64,000 bases of DNA from Candidatus Fermentithermobacillus carboniphilus (GTDB taxonomy: Bacteria > Bacillota > Sulfobacillia > Fermentithermobacillales > Fermentithermobacillaceae): assembly GCA_018208355.1 (NCBI GenBank), contig CP062796.1, positions 487,217 to 551,216 on the forward strand, given 5' to 3'. Numbering within the stretch: the first letter of the stretch is position 1; each line of letters starts with the position of its first letter. Position numbers and translations under genes: made by a program. Positions 39,963 through 49,183 of the stretch are shown piece by piece. The notes beneath the pieces are model-generated. The model saw nothing but the letters and a program-made list of their open reading frames with translations. It was not told the DNA's origin and searched no databases.

Positions 39963-40508
39963 ATGAGCCGCAAAACCATCCTCATCGTCTCGACAGCGAT
40001 TTTGGCCGCAATGTCACTGGTGCTGGAGGTCTACGTCCATTTCCCGGTACTTCCCGCCGCTCCTTATCTTCTTTATTCGCCTGGAGACCTTCCCACGATC
40101 GTCGCCTCCGTGGTGTTTGGACCACTTTCGGGAATCGCCTGCGCTTTCATAAACGCCACGCTCTTCGCGGCGCTGACGGGTCAGGGGGGCCCGTGGGGCG
40201 CCCTAATGCACTTCATCGCCTCCGGCGGTATGGTCGCGGTCATCGGGTGGCTTGACCGCAAGACAGCCAAAACCTCTTTGGCTTTGGTCGCCGGGATCCT
40301 GACCCGTACGGCTTTGATGATCCCGATGAACCTTCTCGTGACACCGATCTACACGGGTCTTCCGGTGAGCGCGGTGGCCAAAATGATCGTCCCGGTGGTG
40401 ATTCCTTTCAACCTCATCCATGCTGGGATTAACTCGGTTCTCGCGTATCCGCTTCTGAAGGTGCTTCCGAGGGAAGTCATCGCAAAATTCAGGCTAAAGG
40501 CCGCGTAG
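39963..40508 (+). CDS. ribU: ECF transporter riboflavin-binding S component
   Basis: A 181-residue membrane protein with about five to six helices. Its start is IVSTAILAAMSLVLEVYVHFP, and YSPGDLPTIVASVVFGPLSGIACAFI matches RibU-type S components. It needs the shared EcfA/A'/T module, which is not in the window. Control by the FMN riboswitch upstream supports riboflavin as substrate. A strong terminator follows. Confidence 0.95.
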   Translation: MSRKTILIVSTAILAAMSLVLEVYVHFPVLPAAPYLLYSPGDLPTIVASVVFGPLSGIACAFINATLFAALTGQGGPWGALMHFIASGGMVAVIGWLDRKTAKTSLALVAGILTRTALMIPMNLLVTPIYTGLPVSAVAKMIVPVVIPFNLIHAGINSVLAYPLLKVLPREVIAKFRLKAA

Positions 40509-40519
40509 CGGTAGAACGG

Positions 40520-40561
40520 CCTGCCGGTTCTCAAAGTGCTCTCCGGCAGGTCTCTTTTTTT
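40520..40561 (+). terminator. Intrinsic terminator after ribU
   Basis: CCTGCCGG and CCGGCAGG form a perfect 8-bp stem around a 15-nt loop, followed by TCTCTTTTTTT. Confidence 0.92.
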
Positions 40562-40702
40562 CAGAAAGTCTCAGTTTGCACGACACACGCAAGAACTGAG
40601 GATTAGCTTTTTGCTCTCCACCTTTTATCCTCATGAAGGAACATCTCTGTTACAAAAAGAATTCCCGTACGAGTAACGAGGATTCGGAGAGGAGATGAGC
40701 CT

Positions 40703-41851
40703 TTGCGCGTAATACCGGGATTGGAAGTCCTCATGAGGGACGGCCTGTTCAAAGGGAAGAAGTTGGGTCTCGTCACAAACCATACCGGTGTGGATTTTGA
40801 ACTCAACCAGAACGTAGACCTTTTGCTCAGACAGGGTTACCGGGTCACCACGTTATTTTCCCCGGAACACGGGCTATACGGCGACCATCCCGATGGCCAC
40901 CTGGTGGAAGGTCACCGAGATAAAACTACGGGCATTTACGTGCATAGCCTCTACGGTGCCACCCAGAGACCTACTCGCGACATGCTCAAAGATGTCGATA
41001 TCCTTGTGTACGATATACAGGACATCGGCGCAAGGTACTATACCTATACGTCGACCATGCTCCTTTGCATGGAAGCCGCGTCCTCGTACGGGATACCGTT
41101 CGTGATCCTCGACCGGCCCAATCCTCTGGGAGGACTTGAGGTAGAGGGAAACGTGACGCACCCCGAGTGGATTTCACTCGTCGCAGGAGCAAGGGTAGCT
41201 ATCAGGCACGGTATGACCGTTGGAGAGATCGCCATGATGGTCGCCAGCGAAAAGGGGATCGAGACTCCCAAGGTCATCAAGATGGAAGGTTGGACCCGCG
41301 ACATGTATTTCCAGGATACTGGGATTCCCTGGGTGCCCACATCGCCCAACGCTCCAACCATGGATATGGCGATCCTTTACCCAGGCACATGTCTTGTGGA
41401 AGGGACCAATTTGTCTGAAGGTCGAGGCACCTCCCTGCCTTTCCAGGTCATAGGAGCACCCTGGGTGGACGGCCGCCGCCTGGCGGAAGCTTTGCGCCGA
41501 GAAAAACTTCCCGGGATCGCCGTGCGGCCGGTCTTCTTCAGGCCCGCTTTCAGCAAGTGGACGGGAGAGGTATGCGAAGGTGTGCAGGTACACGTCATAG
41601 ACCCGAAAAAGGCAAGACCCGTGGAGCTTGGCGTGAGGATACTCTTTACCGTGAGAGACCTGTTTCCGGACGATTTCCGTCTGAGGGCTCCGGGAGCCAC
41701 CGGAAGGTATTTCATAGACTTATTGGGCGGCGGGCCCGACTTGAGCGAAGCCTTGCAGAAGGACGAATCACCGGATAACCTCCTCGAATCCTGGAGGTCC
41801 CAGGCAGAAGAATTCGCCAAAAGGCGCCGGGATTTTCTCATCTACGACTGA
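40703..41851 (+). CDS. namZ: Exo-beta-N-acetylmuramidase NamZ-like protein (DUF1343)
   Basis: A 382-residue protein of the YbbC/NamZ family that releases terminal MurNAc from peptidoglycan fragments. Family motifs are LGLVTNHTGVD, LFSPEHGLYGD, VYDIQDIGARYYTYTSTM and VILDRPNPLGG. No signal peptide is visible, so it may act in the cytoplasm or be exported otherwise. The start is TTG with GGAG 9 nt upstream. It heads a five-gene cell-wall sugar cluster on the plus strand (kinase, MurQ-AmiE, NagZ, AnmK). Confidence 0.93.
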   Translation: MRVIPGLEVLMRDGLFKGKKLGLVTNHTGVDFELNQNVDLLLRQGYRVTTLFSPEHGLYGDHPDGHLVEGHRDKTTGIYVHSLYGATQRPTRDMLKDVDILVYDIQDIGARYYTYTSTMLLCMEAASSYGIPFVILDRPNPLGGLEVEGNVTHPEWISLVAGARVAIRHGMTVGEIAMMVASEKGIETPKVIKMEGWTRDMYFQDTGIPWVPTSPNAPTMDMAILYPGTCLVEGTNLSEGRGTSLPFQVIGAPWVDGRRLAEALRREKLPGIAVRPVFFRPAFSKWTGEVCEGVQVHVIDPKKARPVELGVRILFTVRDLFPDDFRLRAPGATGRYFIDLLGGGPDLSEALQKDESPDNLLESWRSQAEEFAKRRRDFLIYD

Positions 41852-41893
41852 CGGTGCCTCCCAGACACATTTTGAACGGAGGGAACCTGACAA

Positions 41894-42853
41894 ATGAGGC
41901 TTTTCCTGGGGATCGACGGAGGCGGGACCACGACCAAGGCGACGGTCGTAGACGACTTCGGGAATGTGCTCGGTACAGGATCTGGAGGTCCCAGCAACAT
42001 CTATTTCACGCCAGAAGATCAGATCATTTCATCGGTGCGCGATGCCATCGATGAAGCCCTCGAGGCGACCCCATTTTCTGGAAGAAGTGACGCGCCTCTT
42101 TCGGGCCGTCTTAAGCTTGATGACATAGGAGGTGCGTGCATCGCTCTGGCAGGCGCAGGCAGGGAATCCGACGTGGCCCGGGCGAGCAATATGCTCAAGA
42201 CCGTCTTCGGGTCAGTCCCGTTTTTCGTGGTCGAAGATTCGAAGGCCGCCCTGGCCGGAGCCCACGGAGGGAAGGACGGGATAGTGGTAATAGCCGGTAC
42301 CGGCTCAAACTGCATCGGCGTGAGGAAAGGCATTTACAGGCGAGCCGGCGGGTGGGGCTCCCTTTTGGGCGACGAGGGAAGCGCCTACAACATCGCCAGA
42401 AAAGGGCTCAAAGCCGCACTGAGAGCGTATGACGGAAGAGGACCCGAAACCTCTCTCACTCGGAAATTCGAGGAAAGACTCGGCGTAAGAACAGCTGAAG
42501 AGATCCTGCCTCGCGTCCACGCACTTGACCGCCCAGGTATAGCCGCCCTATCTGCGGTGGTTTTCGAACTATCCGAAGTCGATCTCGTGGCCCGAAACAT
42601 CCTCATGGAGGAAGCGGGCGAGCTCTCGCTCATGGTAAAGGCCGTCGCGCGTGGTCTTGGGTTTTGGTCAGGCAAAACTCAAGTTCCAGAAAAATTCCCC
42701 GTTGCGATGGTCGGAGGATGTTTCAAGGAAAGAGTTTACAGGGAGATGTTCGAATCCTCCCTCGCTTCGACCGTCCCCGGGGCGGTGCCGGTATCTCCTA
42801 TTCACCAGCCTTCAGTAGGAGCGGCGCTCATGGCAAGGGAACGGTTCGGGTGA
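41894..42853 (+). CDS. BadF-type amino sugar kinase (MurK/NagK-like)
   Basis: A 319-residue ASKHA kinase starting FLGIDGGGTTTKATVVDDFGN, with VVIAGTGSNCIGV and GGWGSLLGDEGSAYNIARKGLKA. Related clostridial MurK phosphorylates MurNAc and GlcNAc at C6. Placed between NamZ and MurQ, it should make MurNAc-6-phosphate for the etherase. GGAGGG precedes the ATG by about 9 nt. It is the second BadF-type kinase of the window. Confidence 0.88.
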   Translation: MRLFLGIDGGGTTTKATVVDDFGNVLGTGSGGPSNIYFTPEDQIISSVRDAIDEALEATPFSGRSDAPLSGRLKLDDIGGACIALAGAGRESDVARASNMLKTVFGSVPFFVVEDSKAALAGAHGGKDGIVVIAGTGSNCIGVRKGIYRRAGGWGSLLGDEGSAYNIARKGLKAALRAYDGRGPETSLTRKFEERLGVRTAEEILPRVHALDRPGIAALSAVVFELSEVDLVARNILMEEAGELSLMVKAVARGLGFWSGKTQVPEKFPVAMVGGCFKERVYREMFESSLASTVPGAVPVSPIHQPSVGAALMARERFG

Positions 42854-42889
42854 AACTCACGAATCACAAACCAGGAGATGAAGGAAACA

Positions 42890-44962
42890 ATGAATAAGCA
42901 TTTTGACATGCCGAAAACCGAAAGAAAGAACCCTCTTACCGAAGATATCGATACCTGGCCGTTACAGAAGATACTGGAAGTTATGAACTCGGAGGACCAC
43001 AAAGTAGCACCCGCGGTTGCCAGGGAAATCCCCAATATACTTAAAGCAGTCAAACACGTGGTCGATGCCCTTTCCAAGGGCGGACGGCTCTTTTACGTCG
43101 GTTCCGGCACAAGCGGCAGGATCGCGGTGCTCGACGCCTCGGAGATTCAGCCGACATTCGGTCTATCAGACAGAGTAATTGCGATCATTTCCGGAGGCAG
43201 GGAAGCCGTTTTCCAGGCGGTCGAGGGAGCCGAAGATGACGAAGAAAAGGGCAAAGAGATGCTTCTTTCGTACAGTCCCGATCCTAAAGACGTGGTCGTG
43301 GGCATTGCCTCAAGCGGCAGGACTCCCTTTGTGGCAGGAGCTTTGAGAGCTGCAAAATCCATGGGCATCCCGGTCGTGGCGGTAGTTGGCGATCCCACAG
43401 GCCAGGTCGCGCAGGTGGCCGACGTGGTGATCGCCCCCGACGTCGGCCCGGAAGTCATCGCCGGTTCTACCAGACTCAAGAATGGCACTGCCCAGAAACT
43501 CGTGTTGAACATGATTTCGACCGCAAGCATGATCGCGCTTGGAAGGACCTACTCCAACCTCATGGCGGGCACCTATCCTGGAAACAAGAAACTATCTGAT
43601 AGATCGCGGAGGATACTCATCGAAGCGACTGGCAAGAATCCGGAGGATGTGGACCGAGCACTTGCGGAGTCAGGAGGCGACTTGCCTCTGGCTCTACTGA
43701 TGCTCGTCTCAGGCTGCTCACTGGAAAAAGCGAGATCCGCACTGGAAGAGAGCAAGGGGTCGATCAGAAAGGCGGTTGAGGTGGTCACAGGAAGAAAGGA
43801 GGGTAAACCTCCGCGCCCGGACGGCGCTGAAAGATTCTCCGTTGCGCCGGAGCTGGCTCTGGGTTCTCCCGAAGAAGCAGGATTCGACCCGGTGCGGTTG
43901 GAACGCGCTTTTGATCTCGTAAAAGAGGCGGTCGGCGACGGCGAAGGAGATATACCGGCGGCGGTAGCGGCGGTAGTGCGCAATGGCGTGGTAGTGGCTC
44001 CCCGCGCCTACGGTCTGGCCGTTCGTACCCCCCAAAGGATCGCTGCGACGCCCAACACCATATTCGATATGGCTTCTTTGACCAAGGTGATGGCAACGAC
44101 TCCGTCTATCCTCATCTTGTGCGAGCGAGGAAAATTGCGCCTGGACGATAGCGTTTCTCTGTTTATCCCCGAGTTCGCCAACGGTGGGAAAGAAAGCATA
44201 ACCATACGACATCTCTTGACTCACACTTCGGGCCTTCCCGCCCACATCAAGTTCTGGGAGATGGGGCTCAGAGGCACGGATATAATCAAGTTCATCGCGG
44301 GGATGGAACTGGACAAAGAGTCAAGGCCGGGCCAAAAAGTGGTCTACAGCGATCTGGGGTTTATCTTGCTGGGAGAGGTAATCTACAGGATAACGGGCCT
44401 CGGCCTCAAGGAATTTGCGGAAAAGGAAATCTTCAAGCCCCTAGGCATGACCCATACCTGCTTCCTCCCGCCTGAATCCTGGAAGCACAAAATAGCGGCC
44501 ACAGAATTCAGGGAAGACCTCGGGAAAGTAATGTGGGGGGAAGTCCACGACGAAAACGCTTACGCCCTTGGCGGTATCGCCGGCCACGCTGGCCTTTTCA
44601 GCACGGTCCTCGACGTTGCCCGGTACGCCCTGATGTGGCTGGGCGGCGGCGAATACCGTGGTGTCAGGATCTTGAGCGAGGCCGCAGTACAGACCGCCAC
44701 CTCCGAGCACGCCAATTCCGGAGAACGAAGAGGCCTCGGGTGGTTGCTGAAATCCAGCACGTTCTCTTCAGCCGGCGACTTTTTGTCTGACCGGGCTTTC
44801 GGCCATACGGGATTCACCGGCACGAGCCTGTGGTGCGATCCGGAACGGAATCTCGCTATCATCCTCCTCACAAACAGGGTACACGCGGGGCGAGATAGTA
44901 ACGCCGTCATTCGCCTCCGCCCCCGGTTCGCCAACGCCGTAGTATCGGCAGTACGCTCTTGA
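42890..44962 (+). CDS. MurQ etherase fused to a beta-lactamase-family amidase/esterase (AmiE-like)
   Basis: A two-domain protein of about 690 residues. Residues 1-300 are N-acetylmuramic acid 6-phosphate etherase: the SIS-fold motif YVGSGTSGRIAVLDASE, GIASSGRTPF, and the C-terminal helical UBA-like part. Residues 320-690 are a class C beta-lactamase/PBP4-like serine hydrolase with SLTK (S396, K399), YSD (Y486) and GHTGFTG near the end. In Bacillus subtilis MurQ and the related amidase AmiE (YbbE) are separate neighbours; here they are one polypeptide. The join is in frame without a stop. ATG 42878 is an alternative start; AAGGA before 42890 is better placed. Confidence 0.93.
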   Translation: MNKHFDMPKTERKNPLTEDIDTWPLQKILEVMNSEDHKVAPAVAREIPNILKAVKHVVDALSKGGRLFYVGSGTSGRIAVLDASEIQPTFGLSDRVIAIISGGREAVFQAVEGAEDDEEKGKEMLLSYSPDPKDVVVGIASSGRTPFVAGALRAAKSMGIPVVAVVGDPTGQVAQVADVVIAPDVGPEVIAGSTRLKNGTAQKLVLNMISTASMIALGRTYSNLMAGTYPGNKKLSDRSRRILIEATGKNPEDVDRALAESGGDLPLALLMLVSGCSLEKARSALEESKGSIRKAVEVVTGRKEGKPPRPDGAERFSVAPELALGSPEEAGFDPVRLERAFDLVKEAVGDGEGDIPAAVAAVVRNGVVVAPRAYGLAVRTPQRIAATPNTIFDMASLTKVMATTPSILILCERGKLRLDDSVSLFIPEFANGGKESITIRHLLTHTSGLPAHIKFWEMGLRGTDIIKFIAGMELDKESRPGQKVVYSDLGFILLGEVIYRITGLGLKEFAEKEIFKPLGMTHTCFLPPESWKHKIAATEFREDLGKVMWGEVHDENAYALGGIAGHAGLFSTVLDVARYALMWLGGGEYRGVRILSEAAVQTATSEHANSGERRGLGWLLKSSTFSSAGDFLSDRAFGHTGFTGTSLWCDPERNLAIILLTNRVHAGRDSNAVIRLRPRFANAVVSAVRS

Positions 44963-44989
44963 AATATCTATTTTGGAGGGCAATCCGGC

Positions 44990-46594
44990 ATGAGCAACCT
45001 GACTCTGGAAGAAAAAGTGGGACAGATTTTCATGTTCGGGTATCCCGGAAAAGACCCGGAACCAGCCCGGGAACTCGTACAGGATCTCAAAGCAGGCGGC
45101 ATCATATACTTCGCCAGAAACACGGGTACCGTAGAAGAAGTCGCGGAAGTTTCCTCTATTCTTCAGAGGTGGGCCGCTGAAAGGGGGGCCGCTATCCCCC
45201 TTTTCATCTCGGCGGACCAGGAAGGCGGCATCGTAGCGAGATTGACTGAGGGACTTCCCGTGATGCCGGGTCCCATGTCGCTGGCGGCAGCAGACGGTCC
45301 TGACCTGGTGGAAGAGGTATCCCGAGCGACGGCAACCCAGCTCCGGGCCGCGGGCATCAACATGAACCTCGCCCCGGTCCTGGATGTGAACGACAACCCG
45401 GATAATCCGGTGATAGGAGTCAGATCTTTCGGCGAGGACCCCGAACGGGTTGCAAGTTTAGGCTGCGCCGCAGTACGCGGGCTTTTGTCCGGGGGCGTCG
45501 TCCCCGTGGGAAAGCATTTCCCGGGCCACGGCAATACTTCAGTAGACTCTCACCTCGACCTACCTCTCCTCCCCCATCCCCGTGAAAGGCTCGACCGGGT
45601 GGAACTTGTCCCATTCAGGGCCGCTGTTTCCGCAGGAATACCGGCCATCATGTCGGCCCACGTCGTTTTCCAGGCAATCGACCCATCCCAACCGGCAACT
45701 CTCTCTGCCCCGGTCCTGAGGGGCCTCCTCAGAGAGGAATTCGGTTTCAACGGGATAATAATGACCGACTGCCTAGAGATGAACGCCATTGCCAAGTATC
45801 CCGGTACCGTACGGGGAGCGGTGCTGGCCTTTAAAGCCGGTTGCGACATGCTCCTCATCTCACATACCCGGGATCTCCAGAAAAGGGCCTACGAGGCAGT
45901 CTTAGAAGCGGTCCGTTCGGGCGAAATTACGGAAGAACGCTTAGAAGAAAGCGTCCAACGTATCCTTGCTCTTAAACGAACCATGAATCTGCCCAATCCA
46001 CTGTCACCTGAGATGGCCCGTCTCCCAGAATTAGAAGAGCTCTCGAAGAGGGCACATCTCGGGTCCATAACCCTCGTGAGAAACCGGGATAACCGGGTAC
46101 CGTTGACTTCCGGCGCCATCCTCATCATATCTACCAAGCCCAGGAAAGTCCTTCAGGTTGAAGACGCACCCCTGCCCGGGACACCGGCTGCCGGCGTCTC
46201 CACATGGCAGGAAATCCCCAAGACTTTTCTGGGATTGAGCCTTAAAAAGCACCTCCCTTCCCTCTCGGTCCGGGAAATCTTCATGGAAGAACCCGGAGCG
46301 CTGGAGAAAGCCTTCTCCTGGTCCCGCGACTCTCATGCGACGATAATACTCACCCAAAACGCCAATAGGTCACCCGAGCAGGCCGGTTTCGTCAGGGCCT
46401 TCATCTCGCAGGATCCAGGGGCTATCCTCGTGGCAACCCGGGACCCTTACGATATCGAGCTGGTCCCGGATATCGGGACTTACATCTGCACTTACAGCCC
46501 GAGGCCGGAAGCCATGGAAGCGCTGGCCCAGGTCCTTCTGGGAAGGCACATCCCTATGGGGAGGCTACCGGTAACTATACCTGCGCTAAAATAG
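44990..46594 (+). CDS. nagZ: Beta-N-acetylglucosaminidase (glycoside hydrolase family 3)
   Basis: A 534-residue NagZ-like hydrolase that removes GlcNAc from muropeptides. The substrate and His/Asp dyad loop is KHFPGHGNTSVDSHLDLP, and the nucleophile region is GFNGIIMTDCLEMNAIA. Beyond the catalytic barrel (about 1-340) there is a C-terminal domain of about 190 residues similar in layout to GH3_C. No signal peptide was seen. GGAGGG precedes the ATG. Its product MurNAc-peptide or MurNAc would feed the AmiE and MurK/MurQ steps of the same operon. Confidence 0.93.
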   Translation: MSNLTLEEKVGQIFMFGYPGKDPEPARELVQDLKAGGIIYFARNTGTVEEVAEVSSILQRWAAERGAAIPLFISADQEGGIVARLTEGLPVMPGPMSLAAADGPDLVEEVSRATATQLRAAGINMNLAPVLDVNDNPDNPVIGVRSFGEDPERVASLGCAAVRGLLSGGVVPVGKHFPGHGNTSVDSHLDLPLLPHPRERLDRVELVPFRAAVSAGIPAIMSAHVVFQAIDPSQPATLSAPVLRGLLREEFGFNGIIMTDCLEMNAIAKYPGTVRGAVLAFKAGCDMLLISHTRDLQKRAYEAVLEAVRSGEITEERLEESVQRILALKRTMNLPNPLSPEMARLPELEELSKRAHLGSITLVRNRDNRVPLTSGAILIISTKPRKVLQVEDAPLPGTPAAGVSTWQEIPKTFLGLSLKKHLPSLSVREIFMEEPGALEKAFSWSRDSHATIILTQNANRSPEQAGFVRAFISQDPGAILVATRDPYDIELVPDIGTYICTYSPRPEAMEALAQVLLGRHIPMGRLPVTIPALK

Positions 46595-46635
46595 CGGCTC
46601 CCGAGGTTTATGTGCGATCAGGGAGGGCAGCGAAT

Positions 46636-47928
46636 TTGAACCTAGAAAAGATCCGGTCCAAACCCGCAAGAACCATCATCGGGCTTATGTCAGGAACCTC
46701 GGCAGATGGGGTTGATGCAGTTCTTTGCGAACTCACGGGTTATGGAAAAAAGACCTCTGCTAAGGTCGTGCATATGACGTCGCTGGAGTATCCTGCGCCG
46801 GTAAGACGGCTTCTCCTCGATAAGCTCCAAGACCTCACGCTAGAAGAAGTGGCCAGACTCAACTTTTACGTCGGAGAGATTTTCGCTAAGGCCGCCGTGA
46901 AGTGTATGGAAGAAGCGCGATACGATGTCTCGATGGTTGACGCCATCGCATCCCACGGGCAGACCCTGATCCACCTCCCAAACGCAGAAAACGCCGACCT
47001 ACCGGTGCAGGCAACCTTACAGATAGGAGACATTTCCGTGATTGCCCAGAGAACCGGCATCCTCACGATCGGTGATTTCCGCCCGGCAGATATGGCACAA
47101 GGAGGACAGGGAGCGCCGCTCGTCCCGTACGCCGACTACGTGCTCTTCGGCCACCCGGAGATCGGTAGGATCGTGCAGAACATCGGAGGAATCGCCAATC
47201 TGACCTACCTGCCTCCCGCACCGGAACCTCAAGACGTGGTGGCTTTCGATACGGGCCCCGGAAACATGGTGGTCGACGCTATTGTCCAGGCTCTCACCGA
47301 AGGCAGGATGTCTATGGACATAGACGGAGCGCTTGCGTTTTCGGGAAAACCGGACGAAACCTTCCTTTCTTCTCTTCTAGAGCACCCGTATTTCAGAAAA
47401 GCCCCACCTAAGTCTACCGGCCGGGAGCTCTTCGGCTCCCAATATGCAAGAGCGATCCTCGAACACTACGGACTATCAGGGGACTGGTCGGCCCGAAACA
47501 CGCTTTCCGCGAAGATCGAAAGGTCTCCGGCAACACCGACGGAACAGGCCGAAACCGTGGCTGCCCGAGACGTCGCGGGTGAGATGATCTCTGACATAGT
47601 TGCAACAGCCTCGGAACTCACCGTGAGGTCCATAATAGGGTCTTACAGGCAATGGATCTTCACCAAAGGGCCGGTTCACGAGATAATCGTGGGAGGAGGC
47701 GGGGCGAAGAATAAGTACTTCATGGAAAGGTTGCGACAGGAGGTCTCGTGTATCGTCCCAAATGTGAAAGTCCTCACCCACGAAGACCTGGGCATCCCGG
47801 ACAAGGCCAAAGAGGCCTTGGCTTTCGCTATACTCGGGAATGAATTCATCGGATGTTTTCCCAACAACTTGCCATCGGCGACCGGTGCCCGCAGGCAGGT
47901 GATCATGGGGAAAATGGCGCTGCCATGA
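46636..47928 (+). CDS. anmK: Anhydro-N-acetylmuramic acid kinase
   Basis: A roughly 430-residue ASKHA-fold kinase that opens the 1,6-anhydro ring of anhydroMurNAc and phosphorylates it to MurNAc-6-P. Motifs are IGLMSGTSADGVDAVL, ASHGQTLIH, GDFRPADMAQGGQGAPLVPYAD and FDTGPGNMVVDAI. TTG 46636 with GGGAGG upstream is preferred to the longer frame at 46612. The presence of AnmK implies that anhydro-muropeptides, made by lytic transglycosylases, are recycled. That is less common in Gram-positive bacteria. Confidence 0.95.
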   Translation: MNLEKIRSKPARTIIGLMSGTSADGVDAVLCELTGYGKKTSAKVVHMTSLEYPAPVRRLLLDKLQDLTLEEVARLNFYVGEIFAKAAVKCMEEARYDVSMVDAIASHGQTLIHLPNAENADLPVQATLQIGDISVIAQRTGILTIGDFRPADMAQGGQGAPLVPYADYVLFGHPEIGRIVQNIGGIANLTYLPPAPEPQDVVAFDTGPGNMVVDAIVQALTEGRMSMDIDGALAFSGKPDETFLSSLLEHPYFRKAPPKSTGRELFGSQYARAILEHYGLSGDWSARNTLSAKIERSPATPTEQAETVAARDVAGEMISDIVATASELTVRSIIGSYRQWIFTKGPVHEIIVGGGGAKNKYFMERLRQEVSCIVPNVKVLTHEDLGIPDKAKEALAFAILGNEFIGCFPNNLPSATGARRQVIMGKMALP

Positions 47929-48052
47929 GACTAGCCCTAAGCAAGAATCTAACAAGCATGGCAGGTGGGACCAGGACAAAATCGATTTTACCGGAAGATC
48001 CACGAGGCCGTATTATAGCGACCGTGCTACGGGAAAAAGGCGGTGTACCGAA

Positions 48053-49093
48053 TTGGATGTTCACGAAAAATACCTGAAGTTCCCCGGAGAGGTTCCGGTC
48101 AAGTGGAAGATCCTCGGGAGGCTCTTGGATTCAAGGGGAACCTTCGTATCAGGTGAGGAGCTCGGGGACCTTCTGCAAATATCGAGGCCAGCGATCTGGA
48201 AGCAAATCCAGATCCTCATGAGAGAAGGTATCCCGATTGAGGCGGCTCACAGAAAAGGCTACAGGGTGCCCGAATCGCTGGATTTACTGCGGCCCGACCA
48301 GATACAGTCGTCCCTCGTAACCTCTTTTCTGGGCCGGCCCATCCTCTACACCCGGGAGACCGGTTCTACCAACGATGACGCCAAGCTCCTGGCGGGAGAA
48401 TCCAGCCCAGACGAGTTGCCCGAAGGCACGGTGCTCATAGCCGATACCCAGTCTCGCGGCAAGGGCAGGCTTGGCAGGAGCTGGCAATCTCCGCCCGGAG
48501 GCATTTTCATGTCAATCATCCTGCGACCCCGGGTTTCCCCTTCTCGCGTGCCCGCACTTTCCATCGTGGTCGGTTTTGCCGTGGCCTCTGCCATCAAGGA
48601 TGTCCTCGGGCTTTTTGCGGAAGTTAAGTGGCCCAACGACGTCCTCATAGGCGGTCGGAAAGTGGCGGGCGTGCTGTGCGAGATGCGAGCCGAGCTCGAT
48701 GTGACTTCGGTAGTAGTAGCGGGCATCGGAGTAAACGCCAATTTTGACCTCGAGGTTCTTCCCCCTCTTTTAAGAGATAAAACCACATCCTTGTCTTGGG
48801 AGCTGGGACGGCCGGTTGATAGAAACAGCTTAGTAGCTTCTGTCCTGAACACCCTTGAACCTCTCTACATGGAGTTTCTCGGCGGCGGGCTATCCCGTCT
48901 TCTTCCCCGAGTCGAGAAGGTCCTGGCTTACGCCGGCATGCCGGTGCGAATTCAAAACACAAGCCCGGGCAGCCCCGAGGTATCTGAGGGGATCCTCGAG
49001 GGCATCGACCCCGACGGTCGCCTCATACTTGGCCTTCCCGACGGTTCTCGGAGATACTTTTCGGCAGGAGACCTTTCTTTACGACCGGTTTGA
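48053..49093 (+). CDS. birA: Biotin-protein ligase and biotin operon repressor
   Basis: A 346-residue class II BirA. It has an N-terminal winged helix (VSGEELGDLLQISRPAIWKQIQIL), the central ligase domain with TRETGSTNDDAKLL and the biotinyl-AMP loop QSRGKGRLGRSW, then KWPNDVLIGGRKVAGVLCE and a C-terminal SH3-like domain. It biotinylates carboxylases and represses biotin genes. A matching operator lies at bioY 1 kb downstream. The TTG start has no strong ribosome site and is the least certain point. Confidence 0.95.
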   Translation: MDVHEKYLKFPGEVPVKWKILGRLLDSRGTFVSGEELGDLLQISRPAIWKQIQILMREGIPIEAAHRKGYRVPESLDLLRPDQIQSSLVTSFLGRPILYTRETGSTNDDAKLLAGESSPDELPEGTVLIADTQSRGKGRLGRSWQSPPGGIFMSIILRPRVSPSRVPALSIVVGFAVASAIKDVLGLFAEVKWPNDVLIGGRKVAGVLCEMRAELDVTSVVVAGIGVNANFDLEVLPPLLRDKTTSLSWELGRPVDRNSLVASVLNTLEPLYMEFLGGGLSRLLPRVEKVLAYAGMPVRIQNTSPGSPEVSEGILEGIDPDGRLILGLPDGSRRYFSAGDLSLRPV

Positions 49094-49121
49094 CGGCACC
49101 CTTTCGCGTTCTGGAATCCAG

Positions 49122-49160
49122 AAAAAGTATACCCCCTGCAAAGGTGGGCAGGGGGTACAC
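49122..49160 (-). terminator. Terminator between convergent birA and dppA
   Basis: GTATACCCCCTGC and GCAGGGGGTACAC pair with one mismatch across a 7-8 nt loop. On the minus strand a TTTTT run follows, so it primarily ends the dppA transcript. On the plus strand it may weakly stop birA. Confidence 0.85.
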
Positions 49161-49183
49161 GTAGAGCACCTGGCCGGCTCTCG

